Positions 8,772 through 17,922 of a stretch of 64,000 nt of DNA are shown one piece after another. The position numbers were made by a program, and so were the translations under genes. Source of the DNA: Rhodoplanes sp963724735 (GTDB taxonomy: Bacteria > Pseudomonadota > Alphaproteobacteria > Rhizobiales > Xanthobacteraceae); the NCBI GenBank assembly GCA_963724735.1, contig CAVRVX010000006.1, positions 20,561 to 84,560 of the forward strand, given 5' to 3'. The notes under the pieces were generated by a model that worked only from the letters and a program-made list of their open reading frames with translations, did no database searches and was not told where the DNA came from. Within the stretch, counting starts at the first letter, position 1; each line of letters starts with the position of its first letter.

Positions 8772-10127
8772 ATGAGCCACCGGGAATCTAACCGTCAAGC
8801 TGCGCCGGCCAATGAGAACGATGATTGGCAAGATTGGCCGCCCGAGACGTCTCCAGCCAGCCGGTCGGGGACGGAGGCGGCGGTTTGGCTGGCAAAGTGG
8901 GCCGATGCGCCGACCGCCAAGGAATACCCGCCGACCCAACGATCGGATCAGCCCATTCGCGAAGATCGAGGCAAAGTGCCTGCGCTCCCGACCAAACCCG
9001 CGGTGCATCCCGCCCCCGGCGACGAGCAACCCCGCTGGCGCGCCGTCGGAAGAATCGCGTTGGTCCTCGGCGTCTTGCTCGTCCTGGCTGGCGGCGCCTG
9101 GTATGGCCACTTCTGGTGGACCACCGGAAGGTATCTCGTCTCGACCGATGATGCCTATGTCGGCGCCAAGAACGCGACGCTTTCTGCCAAGGTCATAGGT
9201 TATGTGTCGGAAGTCGCCGTCGATGACAATGCCCGCGTCCACGAAGGCGACGTGATCGCGCGGATCGATGATGGAGACTACCGGCTCGCCGTCGAGGCGG
9301 CGCGTGACAATGTCGCGACCCAGCAGGCGACCATCGATCGCATCGGCCGACAGATCGTCACCCAGCAGGCCGCGGTGGATCAGGCGAAGGCGCAGCTCGT
9401 GTCCGCTCAGGCCGGCGCAAGGCGCGCGGAGCTCGAGCTGAAGCGGCAGCAGGACCTAGCGGCGCGCGATTACGCGAGCCGTCAGACGCTCGAACAGGCG
9501 CAAGCCAGCCGCGATCAGGGCAATGCCGCTGTGCAGGCGGCCCAAGCGACGCTCGAAGCGGCGGAGGCCAATGTCGATGTGCTGAAGGCGCAGCAGGTCG
9601 AGGCGCTGCGCACGCTCAAGCAGTTCCAGACGGCGCTGGCCAAGGCGGAGCGCGACCTGTCCTTTACCGTGATCCGTGCGCCGTTCGACGGCGTGATCGG
9701 CAACCGCGCCGTGCAAGTCGGCGACTTGGTCCAGCCGGGGCAGCGGCTTGCAAGTCTCGTCCCGCTCGACGCGGTCTATATCGACGCGAACTTCAAGGAG
9801 ACGCAGCTCGCCGAATTGCGTCCTGGCCAACCGGTCGCGATCTCGGTCGACGCCTTTTCCGAACGCAAGCTCGAAGGCAAGGTCGTAAGCATGGCGCCCG
9901 CATCGGGCTCGGTCTTCTCATTGCTTCCGCCGGACAACGCCACCGGCAACTTCACCAAGATTGTCCAGCGTCTGCCGGTTCGGATCGAGGTGTCGGCCGC
10001 CGTCGCCGAACAGGGGCTGCTGCGTCCGGGCATGTCGGTCGTCGTCAGCGTGGATACCAAGCCCGGCGCCGTCGCCCAGAGCACGGCGGTTGCCGCCCGC
10101 ACGAGCGTCACGCGGCGGGTGCAGTGA
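8772..10127 (+). CDS. HlyD/EmrA family membrane fusion protein
   Basis: A 451-residue periplasmic adaptor of an MFS-type tripartite pump. One transmembrane segment (about residues 95-117, RIALVLGVLLVLAGGAW) anchors it. It is followed by the lipoyl half-motif with VSTDDAYVGAKNATLSAKV, a long coiled-coil hairpin (about 175-290, rich in Ala/Gln) and the beta-barrel with FTVIRAPFDGVIGNRAV. The cytoplasmic N-terminus of about 90 residues is unusually long and polar/Pro-rich for EmrA. The gene is followed after 43 bases by the DHA2 transporter, its natural partner, and lies in the TetR locus. Confidence 0.9.
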   Translation: MSHRESNRQAAPANENDDWQDWPPETSPASRSGTEAAVWLAKWADAPTAKEYPPTQRSDQPIREDRGKVPALPTKPAVHPAPGDEQPRWRAVGRIALVLGVLLVLAGGAWYGHFWWTTGRYLVSTDDAYVGAKNATLSAKVIGYVSEVAVDDNARVHEGDVIARIDDGDYRLAVEAARDNVATQQATIDRIGRQIVTQQAAVDQAKAQLVSAQAGARRAELELKRQQDLAARDYASRQTLEQAQASRDQGNAAVQAAQATLEAAEANVDVLKAQQVEALRTLKQFQTALAKAERDLSFTVIRAPFDGVIGNRAVQVGDLVQPGQRLASLVPLDAVYIDANFKETQLAELRPGQPVAISVDAFSERKLEGKVVSMAPASGSVFSLLPPDNATGNFTKIVQRLPVRIEVSAAVAEQGLLRPGMSVVVSVDTKPGAVAQSTAVAARTSVTRRVQ

Positions 10128-10170
10128 GGCCGCGGCGGAACGAATCAATCAGCATGGCAGCGAGGCTCCC

Positions 10171-11769
10171 GTGGCGACGACAGCCAGCCGGAATAGTTTG
10201 ACCGCAGACGGCGGCGTTGCCTTGCCCGGCGCCGATCACATTCCGCCACGCCATCTCGTCGCCTTCCTCGCCATGGTCTTCGGCATGTTCATGGCGATCC
10301 TGGACATCCAGATCGTCTCCGCCTCGCTGACGGAGATTCAGGCGGGTCTCGCGGCGAGCAGCAACGAGATATCCTGGGTACAGACCGCCTATCTCATCGC
10401 CGAAGTGGTCATGATCCCGCTGTCGGGTTTTCTGTCGCGGGCGCTCGGGACCCGGATTCTTTTTGCCGCGTCTGCCGCCGGCTTTACCGTCGCGAGCCTG
10501 ATGTGCGGGCTGTCGACCTCGATCAACGAGATGATCGTCTGGCGGCTCGTGCAGGGATTCATCGGCGGCGCCATGATCCCGACTGTTTTTGCCACCGCAT
10601 TCTCGATCTTTCCGCGCTCACGCATGGGGCTGATCACGCCCATGATCGGGCTTGTGGCGACGCTCGCGCCGACCATCGGTCCGACGGTTGGAGGCTATCT
10701 AACCGATACGCTGTCGTGGCACTGGCTGTTCTTCATCAATATCGTGCCGGGCATTGGGGTCACGCTCGCCACGGTGACGCTGATCGATTTCGACCGGCCG
10801 GACTTCAAGCTGTTCGAGCAATTCGACTGGTCGGGTTTGATCTTCATGGCCGGTTTCCTTGGCGGGCTTGAATATGTGCTGGAGGAGGGGCCTCGGAACG
10901 ACTGGTTCGGCGATGAGACGGTCTTGATCGCCGCGTGGGCCTCGGGGCTGTCCGCCATCGCGTTTTTCGTGCGCGTTCTCATGGCGCGAGCACCGATCGT
11001 CGATCTCTGGGCATTCGCCAACCGCAACTTTGCGCTGGGGTCGCTGTTCTCCTTCGTGCTCGGCATTGGACTCTACGGTCTGACCTATCTCTACCCGCTC
11101 TATCTCGCGCAGATTCGCGGCTATGACGCGTTGATGATCGGCGAAACGATGTTCGTCTCCGGTCTCGCCATGTTCGCGACCGCCCCGATCGCCGGGCGGC
11201 TCATGACCCGTGTCGATCTGCGCATCATGCTGCTGTTCGGGTTCCTGTGCTTCGCCGTAGGCACCTGGCGGATGACCTATCTGACCAAGGACTGGGATTT
11301 CTGGGAACTGCTGTGGCCGCAGATCTTCCGCGGCGTCGGGCTGATGAGCGCGTTCATCCCGATCAACAACATCTCGCTCGGCACACTGCCGCCCGAACGG
11401 GTGAAGAATGCCTCGGGTCTCTATAATCTGATGCGCAATCTCGGTGGCGCGGTTGGGCTTGCCGGCCTCACGACGATCCTGAACGATCGCACCGACCTTC
11501 ACCTCGCGCGCCTGCACGAGGCCGTGACCTGGTCGCGTCCGTCAGCGCTGGAAGCGCTCAACAATCTGACGACGCGGTTCCAGAGCTATGGCAGCGACGC
11601 GCAGGCGATGGCGGTGAAGCAACTGACTCAACTGACGCATCAGCAGGGCGTCGTGATGGCTTTCGCCGATGTGTTCTTCCTCCTGACGCTTCTGTTTGTC
11701 GTTCTCGGTGTCTCGGCAATCCTCATGCAGAAACCGACCCAGGCAGCAGGCGCCGCCGGCGGCCATTGA
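10171..11769 (+). CDS. DHA2 family (EmrB/QacA-type) MFS multidrug transporter
   Basis: An inner-membrane drug:proton antiporter of about 532 residues with 14 predicted hydrophobic segments. The family marks are near the N-terminus: LDIQIVSASLTEI in TM1, WVQTAYLIAEVVMIPLSG, and an RLVQGFIGGAMIPTVF segment matching motif C-type sequences. The start is taken at the GTG at 10171 (VATTASRNSL); longer in-frame starts lie inside the adaptor gene and an ATG at 10154 is out of frame. With the HlyD-type protein upstream it would make an EmrAB-like pump using an outer-membrane channel encoded elsewhere. The twin TetR operators probably control it. Confidence 0.9.
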   Translation: MATTASRNSLTADGGVALPGADHIPPRHLVAFLAMVFGMFMAILDIQIVSASLTEIQAGLAASSNEISWVQTAYLIAEVVMIPLSGFLSRALGTRILFAASAAGFTVASLMCGLSTSINEMIVWRLVQGFIGGAMIPTVFATAFSIFPRSRMGLITPMIGLVATLAPTIGPTVGGYLTDTLSWHWLFFINIVPGIGVTLATVTLIDFDRPDFKLFEQFDWSGLIFMAGFLGGLEYVLEEGPRNDWFGDETVLIAAWASGLSAIAFFVRVLMARAPIVDLWAFANRNFALGSLFSFVLGIGLYGLTYLYPLYLAQIRGYDALMIGETMFVSGLAMFATAPIAGRLMTRVDLRIMLLFGFLCFAVGTWRMTYLTKDWDFWELLWPQIFRGVGLMSAFIPINNISLGTLPPERVKNASGLYNLMRNLGGAVGLAGLTTILNDRTDLHLARLHEAVTWSRPSALEALNNLTTRFQSYGSDAQAMAVKQLTQLTHQQGVVMAFADVFFLLTLLFVVLGVSAILMQKPTQAAGAAGGH

Positions 11770-11909
11770 GGATCGTATCCCGAGATTGTCCGGCGATTGC
11801 GCAAGGATACAGGGGACGGCGGTTTCCACTCCGAAGACGGCAGCGCGCTAACAATTAGTTAACCATTTCCATGCTCTGCTTGCCGCTCTGCCGAATTTCG
11901 GAGGACAGG

Positions 11910-12146
11910 ATGACCCTCGACGAGCTGCGCGATCGAATATTGAACGATCAGATCACCAAGAGCGAGGTAATGGATGCTTTGCGCGAGACGCTCGAAAGGG
12001 CAAATGGCAGGTGCGACTACTCGCGGCTGAGCCAGGCGATCACGTGGGCGAACATCTACTACAGCGCGCGCAAATGGGGGCAACAGGCCACGCACGAACG
12101 AGCGAAGGCCCGGCTCCTCGCGGACCTGACCAAAGCCGCAGCGTGA
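11910..12146 (+). CDS. Small conserved-looking hypothetical protein
   Basis: A 78-residue protein starting at ATG 11910 behind a strong GGAGGACAGG ribosome site. It is mostly helical and charged (LDELRDRILNDQITKSEVMD; WANIYYSARKWGQQATHERA). No signal peptide or known motif is seen. The longer frame from 11871 lacks a ribosome site. Confidence 0.6.
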   Translation: MTLDELRDRILNDQITKSEVMDALRETLERANGRCDYSRLSQAITWANIYYSARKWGQQATHERAKARLLADLTKAAA

Positions 12147-12223
12147 CGACCGTATCGTCACGCGATTTTGCGATTATTCGAACACGACGAGCGAAGCTGA
12201 TCGCGTGTCGGCAGTGACTTGGA

Positions 12224-12299
12224 TGGTGGAGCCGAGGGGATTTGAACCCCTGACCTCCGCAGTGCGATTGCGGCGCTCTCCCAGCTGAGCTACGGCCCC
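12224..12299 (-). tRNA. tRNA-Ala (anticodon CGC)
   Basis: A 76-nt cloverleaf on the minus strand, with encoded CCA end. The acceptor stem GGGGCCG pairs with CGGCTCC and includes the G3:U70 pair that marks alanine tRNAs. The D-arm has AGCTCAGCTGGGAGAGC, the anticodon stem CCGCA/TGCGG holds the loop ATCGCAC (anticodon CGC), and the T-arm has GGTTCAAATCC. Confidence 0.97.
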
Positions 12300-12422
12300 G
12301 CGCCTGCCTCACCCTGTGAGTTCGCAAGCGATACGGGCATTTATGGGTGCGGTCCGGAGAGTGTCAAGGGAGCGCGCGGCAACGTTTGCGATCATAGCGG
12401 CGACCGTTCGGCCCAAAAAAGT

Positions 12423-13625
12423 TCACGCCGCGAGGTCGGCGACGACGGCGTCGAGCACCGGAAAGCCTGCGGGCGTCACCCGCAATCTTCGTGCCGCGGT
12501 CGTCTCGACCAGCCCGTAGCCGATGAGGTCGGCAATGCGGGAAAGATCGAGCGGCCGGCCGGCGATTTCGGCGTAGCGCTGCGGATCGATGCCCTCCGCG
12601 AGGCGCAGGCCCATCAACAGGAACTCGTCGGCCTGGGCGGAGCGCAGCAAGGCCTCGTTTTCGACCAGCCCGTCGCCCTTCGTCTCGACAAGCGCGAGCC
12701 ATGCGTCCGGCCGCCTTTCCGCGGCGGTCGCATAGCGCTGGCCGCCGACGTCGAGGCGTCCATGCGCGCCCGGTCCGATACCGGCATATTCGCCGTAGCG
12801 CCAATAAATGAGATTGTGCCGGCACTCCGCGCCCGGCCGGGCATGATTCGAGACCTCATAAGCCGGCAGTCCGGCCTGCTCGCAAACGTCTTGCGTGACG
12901 TCGTAGAGGTCGCGCGCAGCCGCCGCGTCTGGAATGCGCAGCTTGCCGGCTCGATGCAGCGCCTCGAACGGGGTATCCGGCTCGATCGTCAGCTGATAGA
13001 GCGAAATGTGGTCGGCGGCGTGCGAAATTGCTTGCATAAGCTCGGCGCGCCATTGCGCGGCCGTCTGGCCGGGGCGCGCATAGATCAGGTCGAACGAATA
13101 GCGCTCGAACACGTGGCGCGCGAGGGCGACGGCCGCGAGCGCCTCCTCGGCGCTGTGCGTTCGGCCGAGCGCGGCAAGCGCGGCATCGTCGAGCGCCTGC
13201 ACGCCGAGCGAGACGCGGTTCACGCCGGCGCCGTGGAACGCGCGGAAACGCTCGGCCTCCACGCTGGTGGGGTTCGCCTCCAGCGTAATTTCGACATTCG
13301 GCGCGATCGTCCAGTGTCGCGCGATCGCATCGAGGACGGTTGCGACGCTCGCGGGCTGCATCAGCGAAGGCGTGCCCCCGCCGAAAAAAATCGTCGATAC
13401 GGTTCGGCCCGGAATTCGCGCTGCCGTTGCCGCGATTTCCGCCCCGTAAGCGCGCACGAAGCGAGCCTCGTCGACGCCGCCATGGCGGACATGGCTGTTG
13501 AAGTCGCAATAGGGGCATTTCGACAGGCAGAACGGCCAATGGATGTAAACGGCGAAGCCCACCCGCTTCACGCTTCCTGCGCTCCAAGCCCGTTCAGCCG
13601 GTCGGGCAGGCTCAGCGCCGCTCAA
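12423..13625 (-). CDS. hemW: HemW-type radical SAM protein
   Basis: A 400-residue radical SAM protein with the CxxxCxxC cluster motif as CLSKCPYC (about residues 33-40), GGGTPSLM a little downstream, and the HemN C-terminal domain at the end. The family was long annotated as oxygen-independent coproporphyrinogen III oxidase. HemW proteins lack the true HemN N-terminal features and act as haem chaperones; the length and the rdgB neighbour fit HemW. Its start overlaps the 3' end of rdgB by 14 bases, so the two are translationally coupled in the rph-rdgB-hemW unit. Confidence 0.9.
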   Translation of the reverse strand: MSGAEPARPAERAWSAGSVKRVGFAVYIHWPFCLSKCPYCDFNSHVRHGGVDEARFVRAYGAEIAATAARIPGRTVSTIFFGGGTPSLMQPASVATVLDAIARHWTIAPNVEITLEANPTSVEAERFRAFHGAGVNRVSLGVQALDDAALAALGRTHSAEEALAAVALARHVFERYSFDLIYARPGQTAAQWRAELMQAISHAADHISLYQLTIEPDTPFEALHRAGKLRIPDAAAARDLYDVTQDVCEQAGLPAYEVSNHARPGAECRHNLIYWRYGEYAGIGPGAHGRLDVGGQRYATAAERRPDAWLALVETKGDGLVENEALLRSAQADEFLLMGLRLAEGIDPQRYAEIAGRPLDLSRIADLIGYGLVETTAARRLRVTPAGFPVLDAVVADLAA

Positions 13626-14259
13626 GACAGGCCTCCGCGAGTTTCAGGAACGCCCTGGCGCGATGCGACAGGCCGCGACCAAATGGCGGAAGTCCATGCT
13701 TCTCCTCGCGCGTCATTTCACCAAAGGTGCGCTCGAATCCGTCCGGGAGGAAGATCGGGTCATAGCCGAACCCCTTGTCGCCGCGCGGCGGAAACACGAT
13801 GCGACCATCGACGCGGCCTTCGAATTCCTCCACATGCCCGTCCGGCCAGGCGACGCACAGCGCCGAGACGAAATAGGCTTGCCGCTTCTCCGGCGTATCG
13901 GCGCCGCAAGCCGCGAGCCGCCGCTCGACTTCCGCCATGGCGGCCGCGAAATCCCGGGCGGGGCCGGCCCACCGAGCCGAGTGGATGCCCGGTTCGCCGC
14001 CGAGCGCCTCGACCACGAGACCGGAATCATCGGCGAATGACGGCAGGGCCGCCGCTTGGGCTACGCTCGCTGCTTTGATCAGCGCGTTTTCGCGAAAGCT
14101 CGTTCCGGTCTCCTCCGGCTCGGGCAGGCCGAGCTTGCCTGCCGGCGCCACATCGACGCCATACGGGGCAAGCAGTTCCTGCATTTCGCCGATCTTGCCG
14201 GGATTATGGCTCGCAATGACAAGCCGCCCGACGATCGGGCGATGCGCGCGTGCGCTCAC
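13612..14259 (-). CDS. rdgB: XTP/dITP diphosphatase (HAM1/RdgB)
   Basis: A protein of about 215 residues that hydrolyses non-canonical purine triphosphates (XTP, dITP) to monophosphates. Family motifs are SHNPGKIGEM near the N-terminus, FADDSGLVVEALGG with the catalytic/metal Asp pair, IHSARWAG, and GFGYDPIF. The start is a GTG at 14259 whose GTGA overlaps the stop of rph; the longer upstream frame is Arg-rich non-coding sequence inside rph. It lies between rph and hemW, an order common in alphaproteobacteria. Confidence 0.93.
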   Translation of the reverse strand: MSARAHRPIVGRLVIASHNPGKIGEMQELLAPYGVDVAPAGKLGLPEPEETGTSFRENALIKAASVAQAAALPSFADDSGLVVEALGGEPGIHSARWAGPARDFAAAMAEVERRLAACGADTPEKRQAYFVSALCVAWPDGHVEEFEGRVDGRIVFPPRGDKGFGYDPIFLPDGFERTFGEMTREEKHGLPPFGRGLSHRARAFLKLAEACLERR

Positions 14260-14969
14260 ATCACCGCCATCTTCTGCAATTCGACCAACTGGCCGACGCC
14301 TTTGCGGGCGAGCGCCAGCAGCGCGAGGAACTGCGTTTCGGTGAACGGGGTTTTCTCCGCCGTTCCCTGGATTTCGACAATGCCGCCGGTTCCGGTGAGC
14401 ACGAAATTGGCGTCCGTGTCGGCCTCGGCATCCTCGGCGTAATCGAGGTCGAGCACCGCGCTGCCGTGGCAGATGCCGCACGACACCGCCGCGACATGGT
14501 CGCGAATGGGCTCGCCGCGAAGCATGTCGCGCGCCTTCATCCAGCCGAGACAATCGTACAACGCGACCCAGGCGCCGGTGATCGACGCGGTCCGGGTGCC
14601 CCCGTCAGCCTGGATGACGTCGCAATCGACCGTAATCTGGCGCTCGCCCAGCGCCTCCAAATCGACGACGGCGCGCAGGCTGCGTCCGATCAGGCGTTGA
14701 ATTTCGACGGTGCGCCCGCTCTGCTTGCCGGCAGTGGACTCACGCCGCGTCCGCTCCGTCGTCGCGCGCGGCAGCATGCCGTATTCGGCGGTGATCCAGC
14801 CGCGCGCCTGACCCTTGAGCCAGGGCGGCAGGCGATCCTCCAGGGTCGCCGTCACCAACACATGGGTATCGCCGAACTTCACGAAGCACGAGCCTTCGGC
14901 GTATTTCACGACGGCCCGCTCGAGGGAAATAGCCCGCAGCTCGTCGGGCTGTCGGCGGCTCGGGCGCAT
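14256..14969 (-). CDS. rph: Ribonuclease PH
   Basis: A 237-residue 3'-5' phosphorolytic exoribonuclease that trims tRNA 3' ends. N-terminal RPSRRQPDELR, then GDTHVLVTATLEDRLP, RTRRES, a GRSLRAVVDLEALGE segment and DVIQADGGTRTASITGA are RNase PH signatures. It is first of three overlapping genes rph-rdgB-hemW, divergent from hrcA, so the 85-base gap holds both promoters. Confidence 0.95.
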   Translation of the reverse strand: MRPSRRQPDELRAISLERAVVKYAEGSCFVKFGDTHVLVTATLEDRLPPWLKGQARGWITAEYGMLPRATTERTRRESTAGKQSGRTVEIQRLIGRSLRAVVDLEALGERQITVDCDVIQADGGTRTASITGAWVALYDCLGWMKARDMLRGEPIRDHVAAVSCGICHGSAVLDLDYAEDAEADTDANFVLTGTGGIVEIQGTAEKTPFTETQFLALLALARKGVGQLVELQKMAVM

Positions 14970-15054
14970 TGGTTCCTCTCCTGCTCGCGACCGGTCGGAT
15001 CGGCAGGTCGGTGGTCCGTTTTAGGTTGACCGGCCGGGAGCGGCAAGAGCCGGC

Positions 15055-16194
15055 TTGAACTCGCCCGCACGCAGGGACAATTCTGTGGTTGAGGAGATCT
15101 ATCTGAGAGGGAGGTCCTTGCCCCAGGACGCGCCAAGCGTCGCGAGTGAAGTCAGTCTCGTCCAATTGAACGAGCGCTCGCGCGAAATCTTTCGCCAGAT
15201 CGTCGAGAGCTATCTTGCGACCGGCGAGCCGGTCGGCTCGCGCAATCTGTCGCGCCTTATTCCGATGACGCTGTCGCCCGCTTCGATCCGCAATGTGATG
15301 CAGGACCTGGAGCAGATGGGGCTGATTTTCGCGCCGCATACCTCGGCCGGCCGGCTGCCGACCGAACTCGGGCTGCGGTTTTTCGTCGACGCCTTGATGC
15401 AGGTCGGCGATCTCGCCGAGGAAGAGCGACGGTCGATCGAGGTGCAGGTCAGGGCCGCCGGCCAATCGATGGAGAACATTCTCAGCGAGGTCTCGGGGAT
15501 GCTCTCGGGGCTGACGCGGGCCGCCGGCGTCGTGCTCACGGCCAAATCCAATCCGCGCCTCAAGCATATCGAGTTCGTCCGCCTTGAGCCCGAGCGTGCG
15601 CTGGTGGTGCTGGTCTCCGAAGACGGTCAGGTCGAAAATCGCATCGTGGCCCTGCCGGCGGGATTGCCTAGCTCGGCGTTGACCGAGGCGTCGAACTTCC
15701 TCAACCGGCATATCCGCGGCCTGACCTTGCTGGAGGCCAAGGCCGAAATGGAGCGGGCGCTGGAAGCCGGCCGCGCCGAGCTTGATCAGCTCACACACAG
15801 GATTGTGGCGGCCGGCCTTGCGAGCTGGTCGGGCGGCGACAGCGACGAGCGCAAGCTGATCGTGCGCGGTCATGCGCACCTGCTCGACGACCTGAGGGCG
15901 CTGGAAGACCTCGAGCGGGTGCGCCATCTGTTCGACGATCTCGAAACCAAGCGGGGCCTGGTCGATCTGCTTGGACGGGCCGAACAGGCCGACGGGGTCC
16001 GCATCTATATCGGTTCGGAGAACAAGCTGTTTTCGCTGTCCGGCTCCTCGACCATCATCGCACCCTATCGCGACGCCGCCGGCCGCATCGTTGGCGTGAT
16101 CGGCGTCATCGGGCCGACCCGGCTCAACTATGCCCGCATCGTGCCGATGGTGGACTACACCGCCAAGATCGTCGGCAAGCTTCTGAGCGGGTGA
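15055..16194 (+). CDS. hrcA: Heat-inducible transcription repressor HrcA
   Basis: A protein of up to 379 residues, typical for HrcA: an N-terminal winged helix (LNERSREIFRQIVESYLATG, then EPVGSRNLSRLIP, PASIRNVMQDLEQMG) and the C-terminal GAF-like domain ending in IGPTRLNYARIVPMVDYTA. HrcA binds CIRCE elements and represses groESL-type genes. The start is uncertain: TTG 15055, GTG 15085 and TTG 15118 (behind a GAGAGGGAGG stretch) are all possible, and homologues usually have about 20 residues before LNERS, which favours the later starts. No CIRCE repeat was found upstream, so it may not self-repress here. Confidence 0.93.
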   Translation: MNSPARRDNSVVEEIYLRGRSLPQDAPSVASEVSLVQLNERSREIFRQIVESYLATGEPVGSRNLSRLIPMTLSPASIRNVMQDLEQMGLIFAPHTSAGRLPTELGLRFFVDALMQVGDLAEEERRSIEVQVRAAGQSMENILSEVSGMLSGLTRAAGVVLTAKSNPRLKHIEFVRLEPERALVVLVSEDGQVENRIVALPAGLPSSALTEASNFLNRHIRGLTLLEAKAEMERALEAGRAELDQLTHRIVAAGLASWSGGDSDERKLIVRGHAHLLDDLRALEDLERVRHLFDDLETKRGLVDLLGRAEQADGVRIYIGSENKLFSLSGSSTIIAPYRDAAGRIVGVIGVIGPTRLNYARIVPMVDYTAKIVGKLLSG

Positions 16195-16237
16195 TATCGT
16201 CTGGCTGGGCAGAGGCCGGTCGTACCGGGGGCTACGG

Positions 16238-16266
16238 CTTGATTTTCCCACGTCGGAAGGCGATAT
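16238..16266 (+). promoter_or_regulatory. Candidate heat-shock-type promoter for grpE
   Basis: CTTGAT at 16238 and CGATAT at 16261 are separated by exactly 17 bases and lie about 40 bases before the grpE start. The CTTGA -35 with a C-leading -10 resembles alphaproteobacterial RpoH promoters, and rpoH itself lies in this window. The match is by eye. Confidence 0.4.
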
Positions 16267-16302
16267 GCGGAGTAAAGAAAGCCCATCTAACGGACAGGAC
16301 CG

Positions 16303-16959
16303 ATGACGGATAACAAGGCGCGCAGACCGGAGTCCGCCGACGGCGAAAGCAACGGCGCCCAAGCCCGCCAGGCCGACGAAAGTACGGCCGGTGCGCAGGC
16401 CGCGGGACCGGCGGAGGAGATGCAGTCGCTCGCCGCCGAGGTGGCCGAGTCGAAGGATCGGCTGCTGCGCGCGCTCGCCGAGATGGAGAATTTGCGCCGC
16501 CGGACCGAGCGGGAAGTCGCGGAAGCGCGTTCTTACGGGGTCGCCAATTTTGCGCGCGACATGCTCTCCGTGGCCGACAATTTGCGCCGCGCGCTCGATG
16601 CGATCGGCAACGAAGCGCGCGCGTCGTTCGGTCCTGCGGTGACCTCGTTCATCGAAGGGGTCGAGCTGACTGAGCGCGAACTTTTGAAAGTCCTGGAGAA
16701 ACACGGCGTCAAGCGTTTTGACCCGATGGGGGAGAAGTTCGATCCGAACGTCCATCAGGCGATGTTCGAAGTGCCGGATCCGTCATCGCCTGCGGGCACG
16801 GTCGTCCAAGTGGTGCAGGCCGGTTTCATGATCGGCGATCGCGTCCTGCGGCCGGCCTCGGTCGGCGTCGCCAAGGGCGGTCCGAAGGCCGCGCCCCGCG
16901 GCGCCGCATCGGCGAACGACAATTCAACGATCGAAGAAGAGCCGCAAGGCACGATCTGA
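16303..16959 (+). CDS. grpE: Nucleotide exchange factor GrpE
   Basis: A 218-residue GrpE: an acidic, low-complexity N-terminus (about 40 residues), the long dimerising coiled coil with LRALAEMENLRRRTEREV and ARDMLSVADNLRRALD, and the C-terminal beta-wing with FDPNVHQAMFEVPD and VLRPASVGVAKG. GrpE releases ADP from DnaK. It is co-directional with hrcA 108 bases upstream, the conserved hrcA-grpE order. AGGA precedes the ATG. Confidence 0.96.
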   Translation: MTDNKARRPESADGESNGAQARQADESTAGAQAAGPAEEMQSLAAEVAESKDRLLRALAEMENLRRRTEREVAEARSYGVANFARDMLSVADNLRRALDAIGNEARASFGPAVTSFIEGVELTERELLKVLEKHGVKRFDPMGEKFDPNVHQAMFEVPDPSSPAGTVVQVVQAGFMIGDRVLRPASVGVAKGGPKAAPRGAASANDNSTIEEEPQGTI

Positions 16960-16965
16960 ACGACG

Positions 16966-17922
16966 TTATCCGCGCGGATTGACTCCGTCGCGCACCGCGC
17001 GGAAGCGCGGAAAGGCGTCCGCCCATTCGTCCGTGCGGGCAATTCCGACGATGCGCACAAAGGCGCCGGAGCCGAAGCGAACCCATTGCACCAGCTTGAT
17101 GGGTGTGTCGGTCTTGGGGTCGCGCGCCTCGGCGAACAGCTGATGCGTCTGCAAACCGCCGCCGAGCCGCAAGATTTCGGTCCCAATGATCCGCAAATCT
17201 TTGAAATTGCCGACGCTAGCAAACAGATTCCGGGCGAAAATATCGCGCGCGCCGGGCTCCTCTGGACCGCCGCGGCCAACGGAGACGATCAGCAGCGGCT
17301 GTTCGCTCGGCTCGAACGTGTCCTTCGGTCCGTTTGTCAGAATGGCCCCGGTCGCCGGAATGACGCGGACCGGCCGCATCCCGGACAGGTCGTTAAATCG
17401 CAACGGCAACAGTTTGAACTGCTCGTCGATGGGGACGGCCGCCCGCATCGCAAGCGAGGCCAGCATGGTCCGGACGGCGGCTTCCGGATAGGAAGCGGCG
17501 GCGTCGTCCGGCACCTCGACGACGACCAACGCGGTCGAGTCGAAGATCGAGGTGAGCAGAATCCATTTCCTCGCCTTGCGGTCGCCTTCCTGGTGTCCGG
17601 CGATCAACGTGCCGCGCCCGCTATGGTGCGAAAAACTTTCGCGCGTCTCCTCAATGATGCCTTGCTGCTTCAGCGCATCCTTGCTGACCTGTTTGGCGGC
17701 CTCGGAATGCGCCTGGGCCGCGAAGTCGAGAATGAGAACCGAGGTACCCGTCGTCTTGTCCTCGAAGCCGGGAAAGCGCGCGCTTGGCGACAATCCATTG
17801 GCGGGCACGAGCCCGATCCGCGATCCGGTCGGATAGGTCGGCTCGGCGGCGTACGCGGCCGCCGCGCAAGCCATCGCGAAAAAGACGGCAGCCAGCGGGC
17901 GCAGGCGATCGCTCCTAATCAT
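16966..17922 (-). CDS. Exported protein of unknown function
   Basis: A 318-residue protein with a clear signal peptide (RLRPLAAVFFAMACAAAAYA, cleavage after AYA). The mature part has no known catalytic motif: a hydrophobic strand TGTSVLILDF, a basic linker (HQEGDRKARKWILLTS) and a C-terminal half with repeated beta-like segments (LIVSVGRGG, VQWVRFGSGAFVRIVGIAR). Its start overlaps by ATGA the stop of the truncated glycosyltransferase upstream, so in the ancestor the two were one operon; a role in envelope polysaccharide handling is only a guess from that. It converges on grpE with a 6-base gap. Confidence 0.75.
   Translation of the reverse strand: MIRSDRLRPLAAVFFAMACAAAAYAAEPTYPTGSRIGLVPANGLSPSARFPGFEDKTTGTSVLILDFAAQAHSEAAKQVSKDALKQQGIIEETRESFSHHSGRGTLIAGHQEGDRKARKWILLTSIFDSTALVVVEVPDDAAASYPEAAVRTMLASLAMRAAVPIDEQFKLLPLRFNDLSGMRPVRVIPATGAILTNGPKDTFEPSEQPLLIVSVGRGGPEEPGARDIFARNLFASVGNFKDLRIIGTEILRLGGGLQTHQLFAEARDPKTDTPIKLVQWVRFGSGAFVRIVGIARTDEWADAFPRFRAVRDGVNPRG

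Noticed and set aside
14970..15054. CIRCE element upstream of hrcA
   Set aside because: Looked for the GCACTC-N9-GAGTGC pattern between rph and hrcA and did not find it.
14740..16755. 671-codon open frame on the minus strand
   Set aside because: Antisense shadow of hrcA, grpE and rph; composition Arg/Asp/Gln-rich, no family features, while the opposite strand encodes clear known proteins.
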